64,000 nt of DNA from Oreocharis arfaki. Its lineage: Eukaryota > Chordata > Aves > Passeriformes > Paramythiidae. Of the stretch, positions 24,201-35,322 are shown piece by piece (position 1 is the stretch's first letter; every line of letters starts with the position of its first letter). The DNA is taken from the NCBI GenBank assembly GCA_013398015.1, contig VZRR01007862.1, forward strand, positions 1 to 64,000. The letters are read 5' to 3'. Under the pieces are notes generated by a model that was not told the DNA's origin, did no database searches, and saw nothing but the letters and a program-made list of their open reading frames with translations. Position numbers and translations under genes: made by a program.

Positions 24201-27200
24201 GCTCCGTGCCAAGGGAAGACACAATGGGAAGGGTCAGGACAGACACCACAGAACTGTCACTTTCACACCTGCTCAGGGGGTACAGACATTTAATGGCAAA
24301 TAGATAAAGAGGAGGCTGGACTCCTGTGCCTGGAAAACTCCTAGTTTTCCATACCATCCATAAAAGCAGGCTGAATTTCATGGCAGGGGCGCTAGTCCCT
24401 CTCTTACACTTGCATGACACAAAGGCCTAAAACTCCAGCTTTAGCAGGACATTTTGGAGGTCATACACACACAATATGACTCAACATTCCTTATAACAAA
24501 CTTCCAAACCAGCACTGGCCTCAGTGCCCAGCTTCCCACTTCGTGCACCTCGCCCTGCATCTTTGGACTTTTTCCAGAAAAAACACACCAGGCACACTTC
24601 AGAGCATCAGCACCTGGAAGGCACCACAAGTGCCACTGGAGCAGCCTGGAGATGTGGAGAGACAGAAGTCTGACACAGGTGAAGCTGAAACCCACAGCTA
24701 AGCTGCTCCTTGCTGGAAACACTGAGCTTTGAAGCATTCCCAATCCAATGCCAGCAAGGACATATGTGTCCTGGGACATATGCTCCCCAGCTCACACCCC
24801 CACAAGGCTTTTCCAGGGCTTTCCTTCACTATTACTAAGCAGCAAAGCTTGCAGCAGGCTGGACCCACGTGTGGCTCAGAGAAGGATAGGATTTTTTCCA
24901 GTGGGAATGCTTAGGGAGCATCCTGTTCCTCTGTCAGAGCGAGCAGAGCAGGGGCCAGGCACAGAACTGGCTGCAGTAGAACAGGATCCCTGAGCTAACC
25001 AAAAGCAGATGGGAAGGTCACACGCTCAGCATAACAAAAAAAAGAGATTTTTTTTGGAAAAAACCCCAAGTCCAGTGGCAAACACACCAGAAGCAAGCAA
25101 GGTGCTGCTCTCCCAGGGAGCTGCAGCTCCCTCACACGCTGGGTATCGCGGCTCCGAGTCCCTCCCCACCGACTGTGGCCTCTGGCCCGTGGTTAATTCA
25201 GTTACACCTCTTGGACCAGCTCACCAGAAGTGGAGAAAGCTGAAATCACTCAACAGCCACCAAAATTGTGCAATCAGAGGTAGAGAGGCTTGGAGGCTTT
25301 CCTTTAGCTCCTCGGGAAAAGCATGGCCAAAATTCACCCTCCTAAACCAACTGCTCTCCCAGAGAAACACTTAGTGTTAGAGGGAGGAGAACAAATGGGA
25401 TTTTTTAATTCCCAAAATGCTATCACAGCCTTGTCCACCCTCAGCTCCAGAGCTGATTTTGGGTGTTATAGAGGACAAACATCAGTTTAGGTACCCGCAG
25501 AGCCCAATCCCCTTGAAATTGTGGACGATGAACCTCGGATCATCACCAGACCTGTGGTGGTGTGTGTGACCACAAGAGTGGCTGCCGGATGGCCAGGCAG
25601 GGAAGTTTCCTGATCATTGGGATGAGGCAAGAGGAATTTCTAAAGCGAGAAACCTTGAAATACTCAAGCAACCCAAGCAATACACAGCTGTGATGAGAGC
25701 AGAACCACAGCACCACAGAGACAAAGCCCCTGGAGGCCCACCAAAACACGTCTGTGGACTTGCTAAAAGCACCTGAGTGACCCTTGTGTCTTGTCTTCAT
25801 GGACAACGCAGGAGCTCCGTGAGATTGCTGCTACCTTCACCCACAGGCTTCTGGCAGCTGGCAAACCTGGTACACATGGCAAAGGAACATGCAGGACTAT
25901 CCTCTTAATGTGGTCCCTGCAGCAGCAACAAGATGTGGCCTGGAGAGACGCGAGTGAGCAAGAGGAAAGACCCTGGCAGAGACAAAACCCCTGTGGTCTT
26001 TGAGCCAGCGAGGTGCCCCTCAACAGGGAGCAGAAGGCAAGAGACTGGCTGTTTTCACATCTCCAGAGCTGCTGTCTCCGTGTCACAGCAGCTGGGCTAA
26101 ATGAATCCAGCCAGGCAGAGATGAGCACATGCCCTATGTGATTTGAGTAGGGATGCTCCACTCCAGAGCTCCCTGCTCCTCTCCAGGGCACAGGGGCACC
26201 AAGCCATGCCCAAACCCACCCTCCCTCACCATGCAGGAGCACAGGTGTCGCAAGGCAGAGCTCAGCAGCACAGAAGACTGCAAAGGCATTTCAAAGGGCT
26301 AAATATCCAACCTGGAGACAGGCAACAAAGGCTCAGCATTAACTTGCTGTGAGGGCATGGGAAACCTTCCCAAAGTCAGGCAGAAATGGAGCAGAGCCAG
26401 AGCTTTTGGCAAGAACTCCTGCAACGTCAGCAAAAACCACTGCTCCACCTGATTGACATGCACCAAGGATCAGCTGCTCCAGGGTTCATGGCAATGTGTG
26501 TCCTTCAAAGACAGCAGAACAGCCTGAAAACCAGACAGGAGTCCCAAAATCTGGGATTCTGACCTCTTTTCTGATTTTACATTCAGCTCCTGGAACTCTC
26601 AACAATAACACTGCTTAAGGACTTAGCATTTTCACCACCTAATCCCAGGTAGGAGAGCACTAAACCCCTCCTGAACCCAGGGAATGTCCAGGGAAACCCA
26701 AGAGAACACAAACCACCAGCTTCATGGACCAGGGAACCTGTAACAGCTCCTGGCTACCAGGAGATGCTTGGCCAAGGATGGATTTGAAGTTGTTGGTATT
26801 TCTGGTGTGTTTAGAGTCCACCTGGGCAGCACCAGGAAGCTGCTCTCATCCCCCTGCCACCACACACAGCAGCATCTCCTACAAGGAAACAAGCACTTGA
26901 GTGAACAAGGGCCTGCACACTGAGCCATAACACGCACATCTCCAGCCCTCTGCCCCAGTAAAGCCCTAAATCTTGGCAAAAAGCAAGAGTTAGGCATCAG
27001 TTTGTGCAGTAATTTGAGCTGGAGCACAGCCCTCTTAGCAGAAGGGGAACTCAGTGGGAAAAGAAAAAAGAAATGGTCACAAGACAGAAGTAACACTGTC
27101 CATGTGTGCAGAAAGCATCACCCTGTGAATTAATTTACAGCTCTCAGGGAGGACACAGAGGACAAGCTGTAGATGGGAAACCAAAATCATGCTCCCAACT

Positions 27201-30200
27201 CCCTTGGAACTGAAGCAGGGACCCAGCTCCCCAGCAGCTTCTCTCCTGAAGCCACCAAGAGCAGAAACCTCTTGACATCTCTCTGGTTGGAGAAGCCTAT
27301 TTTGTCTAAGTTAGGTGTTTTGCCTCACTTTTTGCAGTGGAGGCCTGACTTTAAACCTCCGACCTCACACCTCCGAAATCCACAGCAGAGCTACCACTGA
27401 TCCCCCCACTGGTACCTGGGAACCACAGAGAGAACCCCACAGGCTGGAATTACTCTCTCCAAGCAGGTTTGCCACTTTTCCATCCGTGCTCCATCCCTCA
27501 CGTCTTTCCAGGAAAATAAGAGAAATGGTCCTGTTCACTGAGGTTTGAGGGATTTGCTTGGGATCAAAGCATTTTTTTGCTGTGGATTTGTACAGAATTC
27601 GCCCACTGCTTGTGCTCGAATCCCCCATCCCTAAAATCCAGCAGCACTGGTAAAAATTGAAATTACAGCCAGGTACAGTCACAGCCCTGAATGTCAAACG
27701 CTGCCCAGGGCTGTGCTGCTCGTCTTCTCCTTCCCCATCCGAGGCTGCCAAGCACAGGGTGCTTTTCCCTGCCAACTCCATGAAAACACGGCATTTTTTC
27801 TCCTCTTTGGGTCTGCAGCTGAGAAAAGAAAACCCACACCACCACCACAGACACATCCAAACCCTCCATTCCACACCTGCACCGGTGGTAAAAGTAAGGC
27901 GTGAGCAACCCACACTGTGAGGAAGCTTTCGAAATCGGAGGCAGGATGCTTGGAAAACTCCTCCAAGCCTCATGACACAATTCCAGCGCCAAGGAGTTAC
28001 TCAAGACAAGGATGAAAGAGAGCAGGATTTCCCAGCACAAAGCCACTTGCTCCCTTAACCTAGTACTTTACTCTTGCCACTCACAGGGAAAAAGAGGATC
28101 AGGGATTTCAGGCTGAAGTTGGAGAGGTAAGCGCTGGGAAAAATTAGCAGCTCCATAGTGATTTCCCTGAGGAAGGAGAACTGCATCCTGGAGGTAAAAA
28201 AGCAGGGTGGAATTTCACCATGGCCCGAGTTTGGTTTCACTGGGATGGTAGAAGTTAATCCATCACCCTGAAGCAGGTTCCTACACTTCCCTGAGTTTCG
28301 CTCTGAACAAGAATGAAGAGGCAGGATTGGAAAATCCCAAAATTTTTACTGCTGGACCAAGACAGGAGTTGGGAGGGATCAGGCAGGCCAAGAGCTGGAG
28401 AGCTGGAGCTGAAGAGTCCTCTTCAATCACAACAATAATTAAAATAAACATCACGTTGATATTTTAGTATTTCCAAACATGATCTTACGAGGATTTTCTG
28501 CATGCAAATAAATTATGTCCCACCAATCCTGTGTGGGAAGTTGTATTCCTTATACATACAGGCAAACTGAGGCAAGAGCATTGCAGAGCATTGTGACAGA
28601 GCCCAGAGCAGGCTGAACATCCACTGATTTCCAGACAGATACAAGATTATCCTTAATTTTTAGAGGACAAAAAGGCAAGAGACCAGAGGTCAGGGTCATC
28701 CCTGGAAGAAAAAAGCTGGGAGAGGTTTGCACACCCATCCTACACCCCAGAGGTGGTGTCCAGCCATCCCTTTCTTAATAGCATCAGGAATTCACTCGTG
28801 CTGGTCTTCACAGGACAAGTTTTCACGGATGGATCTGTATCAGGACACACTGCAGAGTACAGGAAAATTCCTATTCCATAAGGCAGAGGAAACCCAACAA
28901 AAACCTGGGACAAACACAAATGAAAGTTCCGTTGCCTCCTCAAACGGAGCAGGGGTTCTTTCTCGAGGATGCTTGGAGCTCACGTGTGGGCCAAAGCAAA
29001 ACTTCCAGCATGTCCTTACAACTCACTCCTATGGCCTTCCTGAAGATTCCAGCATCCTGGTCCTCTCTGTGCCTGTCCTGGTCCCCTCTGTGTCGGCTCA
29101 CAGACGTTTCCACCACCAGGATGGGCTTTAAGGAACCATCCAAGGAGAAACAAGGGGCAAGGAGAAGGTGAGAGCACACATGTTCAGAGCCCTGTTTTGA
29201 GGGCACAGAGCAGGGCACAGGAATGAACCACACATCCCCTGTGTCCGTGGGGACAATGTCCCAGGTCCTGCACCTCTGCCCCGTGCCATCAGCAGGACAT
29301 GCCTGGCTGGAGGGAGGACTTCTAGAAAGATGGTTTTAGGCTGGACCCCAAATCCCTCCTCAGTAGAGCCCCAGAAAAAAGGGTTCCCCCAATCCTGTCC
29401 TTTGAAAAAGGGAACCCTGGGTAGGAGAATCCCTCTATATTCCAACCAACCGAGACACAGGGTCCTGGGAGCCCCTTTGGCAGGGTGACTCCACATCGCA
29501 GATGTGCCACCCCCACCACCAGAAGGGCTGTGTCCAACCTCACACCCGCAGCACAGGGGATCTCCAAGGACACCCCCAAAAGTGTCCACCTCTGGCAAAG
29601 GGGATGTTGGATGCTGTTGACCCCATGCTCCTGTCCCAGAGTTCATCAGTATCCCTGGGATGTTCCTTGGGTGTGGGGGTCTGTAGGATTGTCCCCCAGC
29701 CCCATGCCTCAGGAAGGGGGTCTACAGAGACCTTCCTTCAACCCTACACCCATGGCAGTGGTGTGTGTCTGGGGGGGCCCCAGGAATGTCCTGCAGCCCT
29801 GCACCTCTGGCAGACACAGCCCCCACGGGCACCCCTGGGCAGAAGGGAGTCCCCAGGGCTGTCCTGGGGCTGTTCCCCAGGCCCACAGCCCCATTCTCAA
29901 CCATGGGACAGAAAAGGGTCCCAGAGCTGTCCCCAGCACCAGCTGAGGGGGGTCCCCATGGCTGTCTCCAGGCCCAGAGCCCTCGCAGAGCGGAGTCCCC
30001 CGGGCTGTCCCCAGCCCTATAACCCGGCAGAGGAGGGTCCCCAGGGCCATCGCCAGGCCCACAGCGCGGCAGAGCCGAGTGAGGGAGCCCCAAGGGCTGT
30101 ACTAGAGGTGTCCCCAACCCCACAGCCCTGGCAGAGGGACTGTCCCCCCAGCTGTCCCCGGCCCCAGCAGAGGGGGGTCCCCAGGGCTGTCCCCAGCGCC

Positions 30201-30402
30201 GCCACCACAGCACAGCACCGGCCTATGCGCCGGACTCGGGCTGTCCTAGGGCTGTCCCCAACCCCGCAGCCCCAGCAGAGGGGTTCCCCAGGGCTGTCCC
30301 CCACCCCCACAGCCCCAGCCCGCGGGTGTCCCCAGGCCTAGTCCCCTCAGCACCGAGGGTCGGTGTCCGCAGCCCCCGCCGTGCTGCCGCTCCCACCTTC
30401 TT
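6298..30402 (-). CDS. PLEKHM2: PLEKHM2 (SKIP), RUN and PH domain Arl8-kinesin-1 adaptor; first coding exon in N gap
   Basis: Visible exons, 5' to 3' on the minus strand: end of exon 1 (30397-30402), 19961-20067, 19700-19809, 18505-18604, 17931-18018, 17264-17450, cassette 14979-15038, 12413-12647, 10613-11365, 10280-10349, 10109-10199, 9761-9825, 9341-9429, 8619-8751, 8348-8538, 7981-8046, 7360-7519, 6974-7153, 6774-6890 and 6298-6435. Phases match throughout, giving 979 residues after exon 1 (959 without the cassette). The human protein is 1,019 residues. By family knowledge the protein sits on lysosomes, binds Arl8 through the N-terminal RUN domain and recruits kinesin-1 light chains through W-acidic motifs. 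It is also the host partner of Salmonella SifA. In order one sees the RUN domain, the W-acidic motif LEWDDS, a low-complexity middle with a Lys-rich KKKKTGKKKK patch, a conserved block from SEFRVDNNHL on, a PH domain, and the C-terminus CRGRAERDPWC. Intron 1 is 10 kb. The start codon is not visible. Confidence 0.95.
7360..8538 (-). other. PLEKHM2: PLEKHM2 exons encoding the PH domain
   Basis: Exons 8348-8538, 7981-8046 and 7360-7519 encode the pleckstrin homology domain. The first strands run from KDGMLHYKAGTSYLG to HWKPCFVVLSNGILYQY, and the closing helix is EDMADWMQYFCQAV with its invariant Trp. Between them lies a Cys-containing loop, GGEQCGGCRRSN. By family knowledge this domain binds membranes, and in SKIP it is also the region reported to contact SifA. 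Confidence 0.85.
10613..11365 (-). other. PLEKHM2: PLEKHM2 large central exon, low-complexity linker
   Basis: A single 753-nt exon encodes 250 residues rich in Pro, Glu, Gly and Ser between the W-acidic motifs and the conserved C-terminal half. It opens with a strongly basic Lys patch and later holds the conserved islands IPEMKDTSMESVGQPLSK, APMDFYRFTVESP and SSAEDSGVEEGQGSPSE. It is probably disordered. The islands may be short binding or phosphorylation sites, but no role can be read from sequence alone. Confidence 0.75.
12736..12789. repeat. Three perfect copies of an 18-bp unit
   Basis: The unit GGGCACTGTGTGGGCACC occurs three times in tandem without a mismatch, just inside a PLEKHM2 intron about 90 bp upstream of exon 12413-12647. 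The perfect identity suggests recent expansion and likely length polymorphism. Confidence 0.9.
13369..13463 (+). mobile_element. CR1 3' end fragment
   Basis: The + strand reads CTAGTGGAAGGTGTCCCTGC, then ATGATCTTTAAGGTCCTTTC and ends in GGTTCTATGATTC, the typical CR1 3' terminus. It is antisense to PLEKHM2. Confidence 0.8.
13699..13762 (-). mobile_element. CR1 3' end fragment, opposite orientation
   Basis: The + strand reads TGGAATTGCTTAGGTTGGAA then CAAGTCCAACC, the complement of a CR1 3' end. Its 3' end faces the plus-strand CR1 at 13369-13463, so the two form a tail-to-tail pair about 235 bp apart. Confidence 0.65.
14979..15038 (-). CDS. PLEKHM2: PLEKHM2 cassette exon with second W-acidic motif
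   Basis: This 60-nt exon has a TTTTTGTAG acceptor and a GAAG|GTGGGA donor. It joins exon 17264-17450 to exon 12413-12647 in frame, reading DYDFGDVFPAMQTMPSRDWE. It is too short to stand out as an open frame. Recognition rests on DYDFGDVFPA and on DWE followed by DGDLTD from the next exon, which match the human protein at this place. Its length is a multiple of three and both borders are phase 1, so skipping keeps the frame. The DWED it completes is the second tryptophan-acidic motif of the SKIP family. Confidence 0.85.
16829..17135 (-). mobile_element. CR1-type LINE 3' fragment in PLEKHM2 intron
   Basis: A well-preserved 300-bp CR1 end: the + strand reads ACAGAATGGTTTGGGTTGGA, GGTTGCTCCAAGCCCCATCC, CTTGGACACTGCCAGG and TTTAAACCCATTCCCCCTTG. 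It ends about 130 bp from the donor of the exon at 17264, in the intron before the cassette exon. Confidence 0.88.
19150..19303. repeat. Imperfect minisatellite in PLEKHM2 intron
   Basis: Three diverged copies of a 50-60 bp unit containing CTGCCAGGAACTCTTCCTGA followed by GGGCACGGCCC. The second copy carries an extra segment. No coding potential is seen. Confidence 0.75.
19387..19578 (+). mobile_element. CR1 3' end fragment
   Basis: The + strand reads ACAGGCTGCCCAGTGAAGTG, GTGGCACTTAGGGACATGGT, TTAGTGGTGGACATGGCAGT and ends in AACGATTCTGCGATTC. This is a CR1 3' UTR, antisense to PLEKHM2, 120 bp from exon 19700-19809. Confidence 0.9.
20068..29480 (-). other. PLEKHM2 intron 1, no other feature recognised
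   Basis: This is most of a 10.3-kb first intron. I find no exon-like open frames with splice sites, no tRNA or rRNA, and no clear CR1 end. Short open frames occur on both strands, but none has a recognisable domain. Any regulatory elements would have to be found by cross-species conservation. Confidence 0.6.
29480..30330. repeat. Degenerate GC-rich tandem repeat in intron 1 next to the gap
   Basis: Variants of GGTCCCCAGGGCTGTCCCCAG alternate with CAGAGGGG and CCCACAGCCC segments at irregular spacings of roughly 45-65 bp for about 850 bp. It is C-rich on the + strand, hence G-rich on the PLEKHM2 coding strand. It creates long spurious open frames. Confidence 0.75.
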
Positions 30403-30538
30403 NNNNNNNNNNNNNNNNNNNNNNNNNNNNNNNNNNNNNNNNNNNNNNNNNNNNNNNNNNNNNNNNNNNNNNNNNNNNNNNNNNNNNNNNNNNNNNNNNN
30501 NNNNNNNNNNNNNNNNNNNNNNNNNNNNNNNNNNNNNN
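30403..30538. other. Assembly gap, 136 N
   Basis: A run of 136 undetermined bases inside the PLEKHM2 CpG island. The stated length may be only an estimate. It removes most of coding exon 1. Confidence 0.99.
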
Positions 30539-30699
30539 AGCGCAGCGGAGCCGAGCCGCGGTGGGGCCGCGCTCCGCCGGGAACTGAGGTCACGGGGAGG
30601 GAGGGAGGGACGGAGGGAGGGAGCGAACGGCGCTGCCCGCCCCGGGCCGGCAACGGGACCGCCCCGCCCGGGAACGCGGGACTGGCCCAGCCCGGCCGA

Positions 30700-30860
30700 G
30701 CGGGGCCGAGCCGAGTGGGGCCGAGCCGAGCCGAGCCGAGCCGAGCCGGGCCGAGCGGGGCCGAACGAAGCCGAACCCAGCCCGGCCGAGCCCAACCCGA
30801 CCGAACAGACCCGAGTGGAGCCGAACACAGCCGAGCCCAGCCCGGCAGAACCCAGCCCGC
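30700..30860. repeat. CCGAG/GCCGA pentanucleotide repeat
   Basis: A degenerate run of GCCGA and CCGAG pentamers, with a perfect core near 30721-30750, directly right of the gap. It reads as Pro-, Ser-, Ala- and Arg-rich frames on all strands, which are not genes. Confidence 0.85.
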
Positions 30861-30904
30861 CCCAATGGCTCCCGCGGCGATGGCGGTGGGTCCCTTGTGA
30901 CCCC

Positions 30905-31440
30905 GTGAGGGCACCGTGAGGGGAGATGGCGTTGGATCCCTCATGAGCCCCTGAGGAGAGATGGCGTTGGGCATAGTGAAAGAACACGAGGGCAGATGGC
31001 GTTGGAGACAGTTGAGGGGATGTGAGGGGATAGTGAGGGCACGCGAGGGGATGTGGCACTGAGGACAGTGAGGGAGGGTGGCTCTGGGTCCCTCACAACC
31101 CAGGGCTCAGTGAGGGGACGTGAGGGGAGATTATGTTGGGAACACTGAGGGCAAATAGGGAGGTGGCACTGGCTCCCTCACAGCCCTGGGATTACTGAGG
31201 GGACGTGGGGGGAGATGGCGCTGGGGACAGTGAGGGGCATGAGGGGAGGTGGTTTTGGGTCCATCATGGCCCAGACCTCAGTGAGGGGTGATGGCATTCG
31301 GGACTCCCATGACACAGTGAGGGGACACAAATGAAGGTGGCATTGATTCCCTCACAGCAAGGAGGGATGTGAGGGGGATAAGGGGAGATGGTGTTGGTTC
31401 TCTCACAGTCCAGGGGGACAGGAGGGGACAGTGCTCTTGG
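30905..31440. repeat. Degenerate G-rich tandem repeat upstream of PLEKHM2
   Basis: Irregular copies of GAGGGGAGATGGCGTTGG and GGACAGTGAGGGGA with CCCTCACAGCCC spacers. It is G-rich on the + strand, opposite in skew to the array on the other side of the promoter. No exon is seen. Confidence 0.7.
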
Positions 31441-32148
31441 GTGCCTGCTGAGTGGACACACAGTGGGCTTGGGGACATGAGGTGCCCACCAGGCACCCAG
31501 CCCTCCGAGCCAGGGCCCAGCCTCCAGCTTTGCTGCACTTTGGGGCACTGGCCTCAAAGGAAATAATCAGTGGTGAGGGAAAAGTGGGGGATCCATATGG
31601 CACCCCACCACCTCGGGCTTCAGCAGTGCTTCCTTCAGTTCTGCTCCAGCAACCTGAAATAGGGAATCCAGCTCTTTGCTGGGGTCCCTGTGCTGGGTGG
31701 CATCATGGATCCAAAAATGGGCCACATTGTTATTGTTCCAGCCCAAGCCTCCATCAGTGGGAAAAGTGCCTAAAAACCTCAAATACAAGCCCCACTTACT
31801 ATCACAGGACAGAGAGGGGAGTTGGTGCAAAGACTTAAGATAAATTATAAATAAGACTTGAGGCTGAGGTGAAGGGTTGTGACTTGGGGCTGGCTTAGTG
31901 CCTGCATCACCCAACCCTGGTAACTGAAAATGGAACCAAAAGTAAAAGCAATTAAAAATGTGAAAGCCAGCAGCTTCCAGGAGCACATTCCCTGCCATTC
32001 CCACCTCTTCCTCCATAAATAACCTGCTGTCAGGGAAGGAAAGGGCTGAGCGAGGGCTTGGATGGAAAAACCACGCCAGGCCAAGCCTGCTCTTTCCCTG
32101 CAGGAACAGCCCAGCCAGTTTAACAGCTTTGGAAATCATGGGAGAAAC

Positions 32149-32196
32149 GGGAAGGGAAGGGAAGGGAAGGGAAGGGAAGGGAAGGGAAGGGAAGGG
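32149..32196. repeat. (GGGAA)n microsatellite
   Basis: About nine and a half perfect copies of the pentanucleotide GGGAA, followed by unique sequence. Confidence 0.97.
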
Positions 32197-32581
32197 TGCT
32201 TGGGTTAGAACTGAACCAAACCAAAAAACTTTTCCCAGCTCCTCACCAGCCTCTGGAGAAGCAGAAACATTGCATTAAGGGAGATCCCAAGGATCAGAGC
32301 TTGTCTTGGCATGTGGGGAGGAAGGTGACTCTGTCCTGCTGAACTTGGGGGGGAATGGAGCAAATCCTGATCCCCAACAAGTCACTGGAGAGACTAAAGT
32401 CAGCTCCTTTTAAAGCAGCCCAACAGATCCCACACACCAGTTTATTCTTTCCTGGCGAATTTTAGGATTTAAAGCATGAAGCATAAGGCAAATGAGCTGT
32501 ACAGCACCAGCAGGTACCTGCATCCATTTGCATTCCTCATTGCTCCGGAGGCACCAGGTGCAGCATCTACACCTGTGTAAT

Positions 32582-32642
32582 CCCATGGGGGTTGGGATGA
32601 GCTTTAAGGTCCCTTCCAACCCAAACCACTCTGGGATTCTAT
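32582..32642 (+). mobile_element. CR1 3' end fragment
   Basis: The + strand reads GATGAGCTTTAAGGTCCCTT, CCAACCCAAACCA and ends in CTGGGATTCTAT, a short CR1 3' terminus. Confidence 0.8.
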
Positions 32643-34026
32643 GGTGGAACAGACTTCCTGGTGTCTTGCTGTTTTCCTGAATGTTTTGAATGCCCCAAGT
32701 ATTTGTTTTACTTTGAGTGAAACAAGTTGGGTATACTCCCTTAAAGCACTCACCGCACAATTACGGATTTACATGGAAAATTCCCCACTCTCAGCATTTA
32801 GACAGCTCCCATTCTCCGTAGAAAAGCTTGGGAGGATCCATCCCGCTCCCACCACATGCTGGGTTGCTTCCCACCCTCTTCCCAAGAGATTTTTAACTCT
32901 TTGCTCAATATTTGCAGCCCAAAGTTGGCGTGGAGAACATGATCCCCACGGAGAAGAGCCATCAAGCGCTTGTCATGGATGGTGAGGAAGGGCAGAGCGA
33001 GTCACCGAGGGGAATCATCTCCTGCAGCAAGGTGTGTAACATGCAAGATACTCCCAAGATACCACCTAATGTCGTGCAGTCATAGGGCACCTCAGTAATG
33101 CTGCCAGTGATCTGGGGGGAAATTAAAGAGGCACAAGAAACATTTCGGGAGTAGCACTATGGATTCCAGCAGGAAAAAATTAGTATTAGGAAAATCATGG
33201 AAGAAACTGCTGGGTTGTAAGGACAAGTCAACAGTGAGGCCTGTGAGCACACCTCCATTTCCACAGCCAGGCACAAGTGGTTTGCTTTTAAACCCCTTCC
33301 CGTTTCCACTTGTTAGCAAAGAGACTGGGAACCAGACATTCCTTTGGCAGTGGCTGTTGGGAGGGATTTCAGTCACTCACATCCTTGTGTGTGACTCAGT
33401 GCTTTATTGGCAATCATGACAGCACCCTGTAATTAGCACGCATGGTTTTTGGAGGTAATTATGTCACAGTGGAGTGGTTACACTGCCAGGGGTCCCAGTG
33501 TGCCCCCAGGCAGAGCAGATAATCAATGTAAGGTCACAGTGAATCAAAAGCCAGGTGGGCCAGCAGGATTTCCCAAATCCCATTCTGGTGACAAACCTGC
33601 CCAAAAAGTGGTTACCTTGGCAAAGCCACACCAGGCACGTGCTCAGACATGGGACTGCAGAGAAGCTGGGCAGGGGCTGATGGGAGGCACTGCGGAATTC
33701 CTGAGCAATGGCTCAGTCTTTCCTTCTGCTGACCATTCCTTGAACTATTCTGAGGCAGGAAATTGCATGAAGGAACACTCACCTCTCTGCAGCCCACTCT
33801 TGCTCTTAATGCAGCCACTGCATCCACGTGACTGCTCAAAAACCTTCAGTTGTTATTTTTAAACTCCAGAAGGAACTCTGCAGGAAGTTTTTAGGAGAGA
33901 CCTCTACTCCAAAAGGCCCACAAAAGATAACCAAGGAAAACACCAACTTGGACATTTATTGCATGGGGCCTGACCTTCTCTTGGCTGTATAAAGGCTGCA
34001 GATTTCAGGATGCCAAATGCCCCAAT

Positions 34027-34185
34027 TCATAGAATCCCAGAATGGTTTGGATTGGAAGAGACCTTAAAGCTCATCCCCTTCCCCCCCTGCAATGGGCAGG
34101 AACACCTTCCACTGTCCCAGGTTGCTCCAAGCCCTGTCCAGCCTGGCCTTGGACACTTCCAGGGATGGGGCAGCCACAACCTATG
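34027..34185 (-). mobile_element. CR1 3' end fragment
   Basis: The + strand starts TCATAGAATCCCAGAATGGT and continues through GGTTGCTCCAAGCCCTGTCC to CTTGGACACTTCCAGGGATG, the complement of a CR1 3' end. Confidence 0.9.
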
Positions 34186-35316
34186 CTTCTTCAGCTTCAG
34201 GACATCAGGCCAATTCAGACTGGGACAATCCCAAACATGAACACAACTGTGTCATTAATCTTCATTTTTATCCATGACCAAAATAAAACCATCTTCATCA
34301 AGCAGAACAAACAAGGCCCAAGTGCTCAAAATAGTTTGGAACCAGAGCATGCAGTCCTTAAATCATCTCCCAGCAGAAGAAATCGCAGCAACCCTTTGGC
34401 CAATGTATGATGGGGCTGTAGCAGCCCACGCATCAAACCTTCCCTTCTCCCACCCTGAGAGCTGAATTCAAAATGTAGTTTTGCCTTGTAATCAATGACC
34501 TCACTTAGCTCTAACAGCAACACCAGCATCACACGCAGAGCTCTGAACATGTGAGGAGAAAACCACTGCCCAGTTTGTCACAGCCACTGAATCATAACCC
34601 ATTGTGTTTGTGTCTCTCTCACCTGGTACCAGCACCGACAGCTCTGGTTAGCAGGGATTTAAAATGGCCAAAACCTCAGTGCCGTCTCAAGGAAAAGTGG
34701 AAGTTTTCTGGATCTGAAAAAGGAATTGCTCCGCCATGCTTAGGGTTAGTGACTATACCCTGTTTCAGAGGAGGAATATCCTCTACTCCTCCCTTCTAAA
34801 ACCTGTTCTGCTATGTTACACTAAGAGAATGGGACTTCAAAAAAGTCACTTCTAACTAAAACTCTCATGAGCTTTCCAGGGATTTAAATGCCATTTTCTT
34901 TAATGTCCCAAGAAATTAGCTTCCAGCGCCAGAAAAATAAAACCATCTGTTAATTGGGGTGGAAATGAGGCATTTAGGTAGGAGACAAGGAGTGTCCCGT
35001 TCACTTTTCCAGCAGACAGTGCTGTGGCCAAGTGCTACATTTTGTGTTTACTCTGATGCTCTTCCAACTCCTCCATGGAGGACCCAGCAGCCCATCCTCA
35101 AAGAAAGGGAATACAGGAATTTCTCATGCCTGTTCTCAGGCCCTCCCAACTGGAATCATTTTACCCACAGATTTCTACTCATTATGTTCAAAATGGCAGC
35201 ATTTATGTTAAGGAAAATCCATTGGCTTTGGGAAAAAAGGCAGAGAAGGATTTGCGTGCAGAACTGCCAACCTCAGAAATACAGACAGACCAACCAAGCA
35301 ACATTATGATAAAGTG

Positions 35317-35322
35317 TTTATT
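35317..35322 (-). terminator. DDI2: Distal polyadenylation signal of DDI2
   Basis: AATAAA on the minus strand, 4.3 kb past the DDI2/RSC1A1 stop at 39655, in an A/T-rich stretch. The region between has no other gene and would form a long 3' UTR like the long human DDI2 3' UTR. Its use as the true end is an inference. Confidence 0.45.

Larger units (their letters stand above)
30330..30900 (-). promoter_or_regulatory. PLEKHM2: CpG-island promoter and first exon region of PLEKHM2, partly N
   Basis: Sequence on both sides of the N run is very CpG-rich. On the left, the minus strand shows AAGAAG|GTGGGAG, a splice donor after two Lys codons, as expected at the end of PLEKHM2 coding exon 1. The start codon, about 20 codons and probably the transcription start lie in the missing bases. 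From about 30590 to 30625 there is a GGGA-type repeat, and from 30700 on GCCGA pentamers. Confidence 0.65.
31441..35316. other. Intergenic region between PLEKHM2 and DDI2
   Basis: About 3.9 kb with no recognised gene. It contains a GGGAA microsatellite and two CR1 fragments (listed separately). The open frames here are short and lack splice context or domains. Confidence 0.55.

Noticed and set aside
29502..30341. 279-codon + strand open frame
   Set aside because: Made by the degenerate GC-rich tandem repeat; repetitive Pro/Gly/Ser composition, no splice or start context.
30539..30919. Arg/Pro/Glu-rich open frames through the GCCGA repeat
   Set aside because: Simple-sequence coding on every frame; not a gene.
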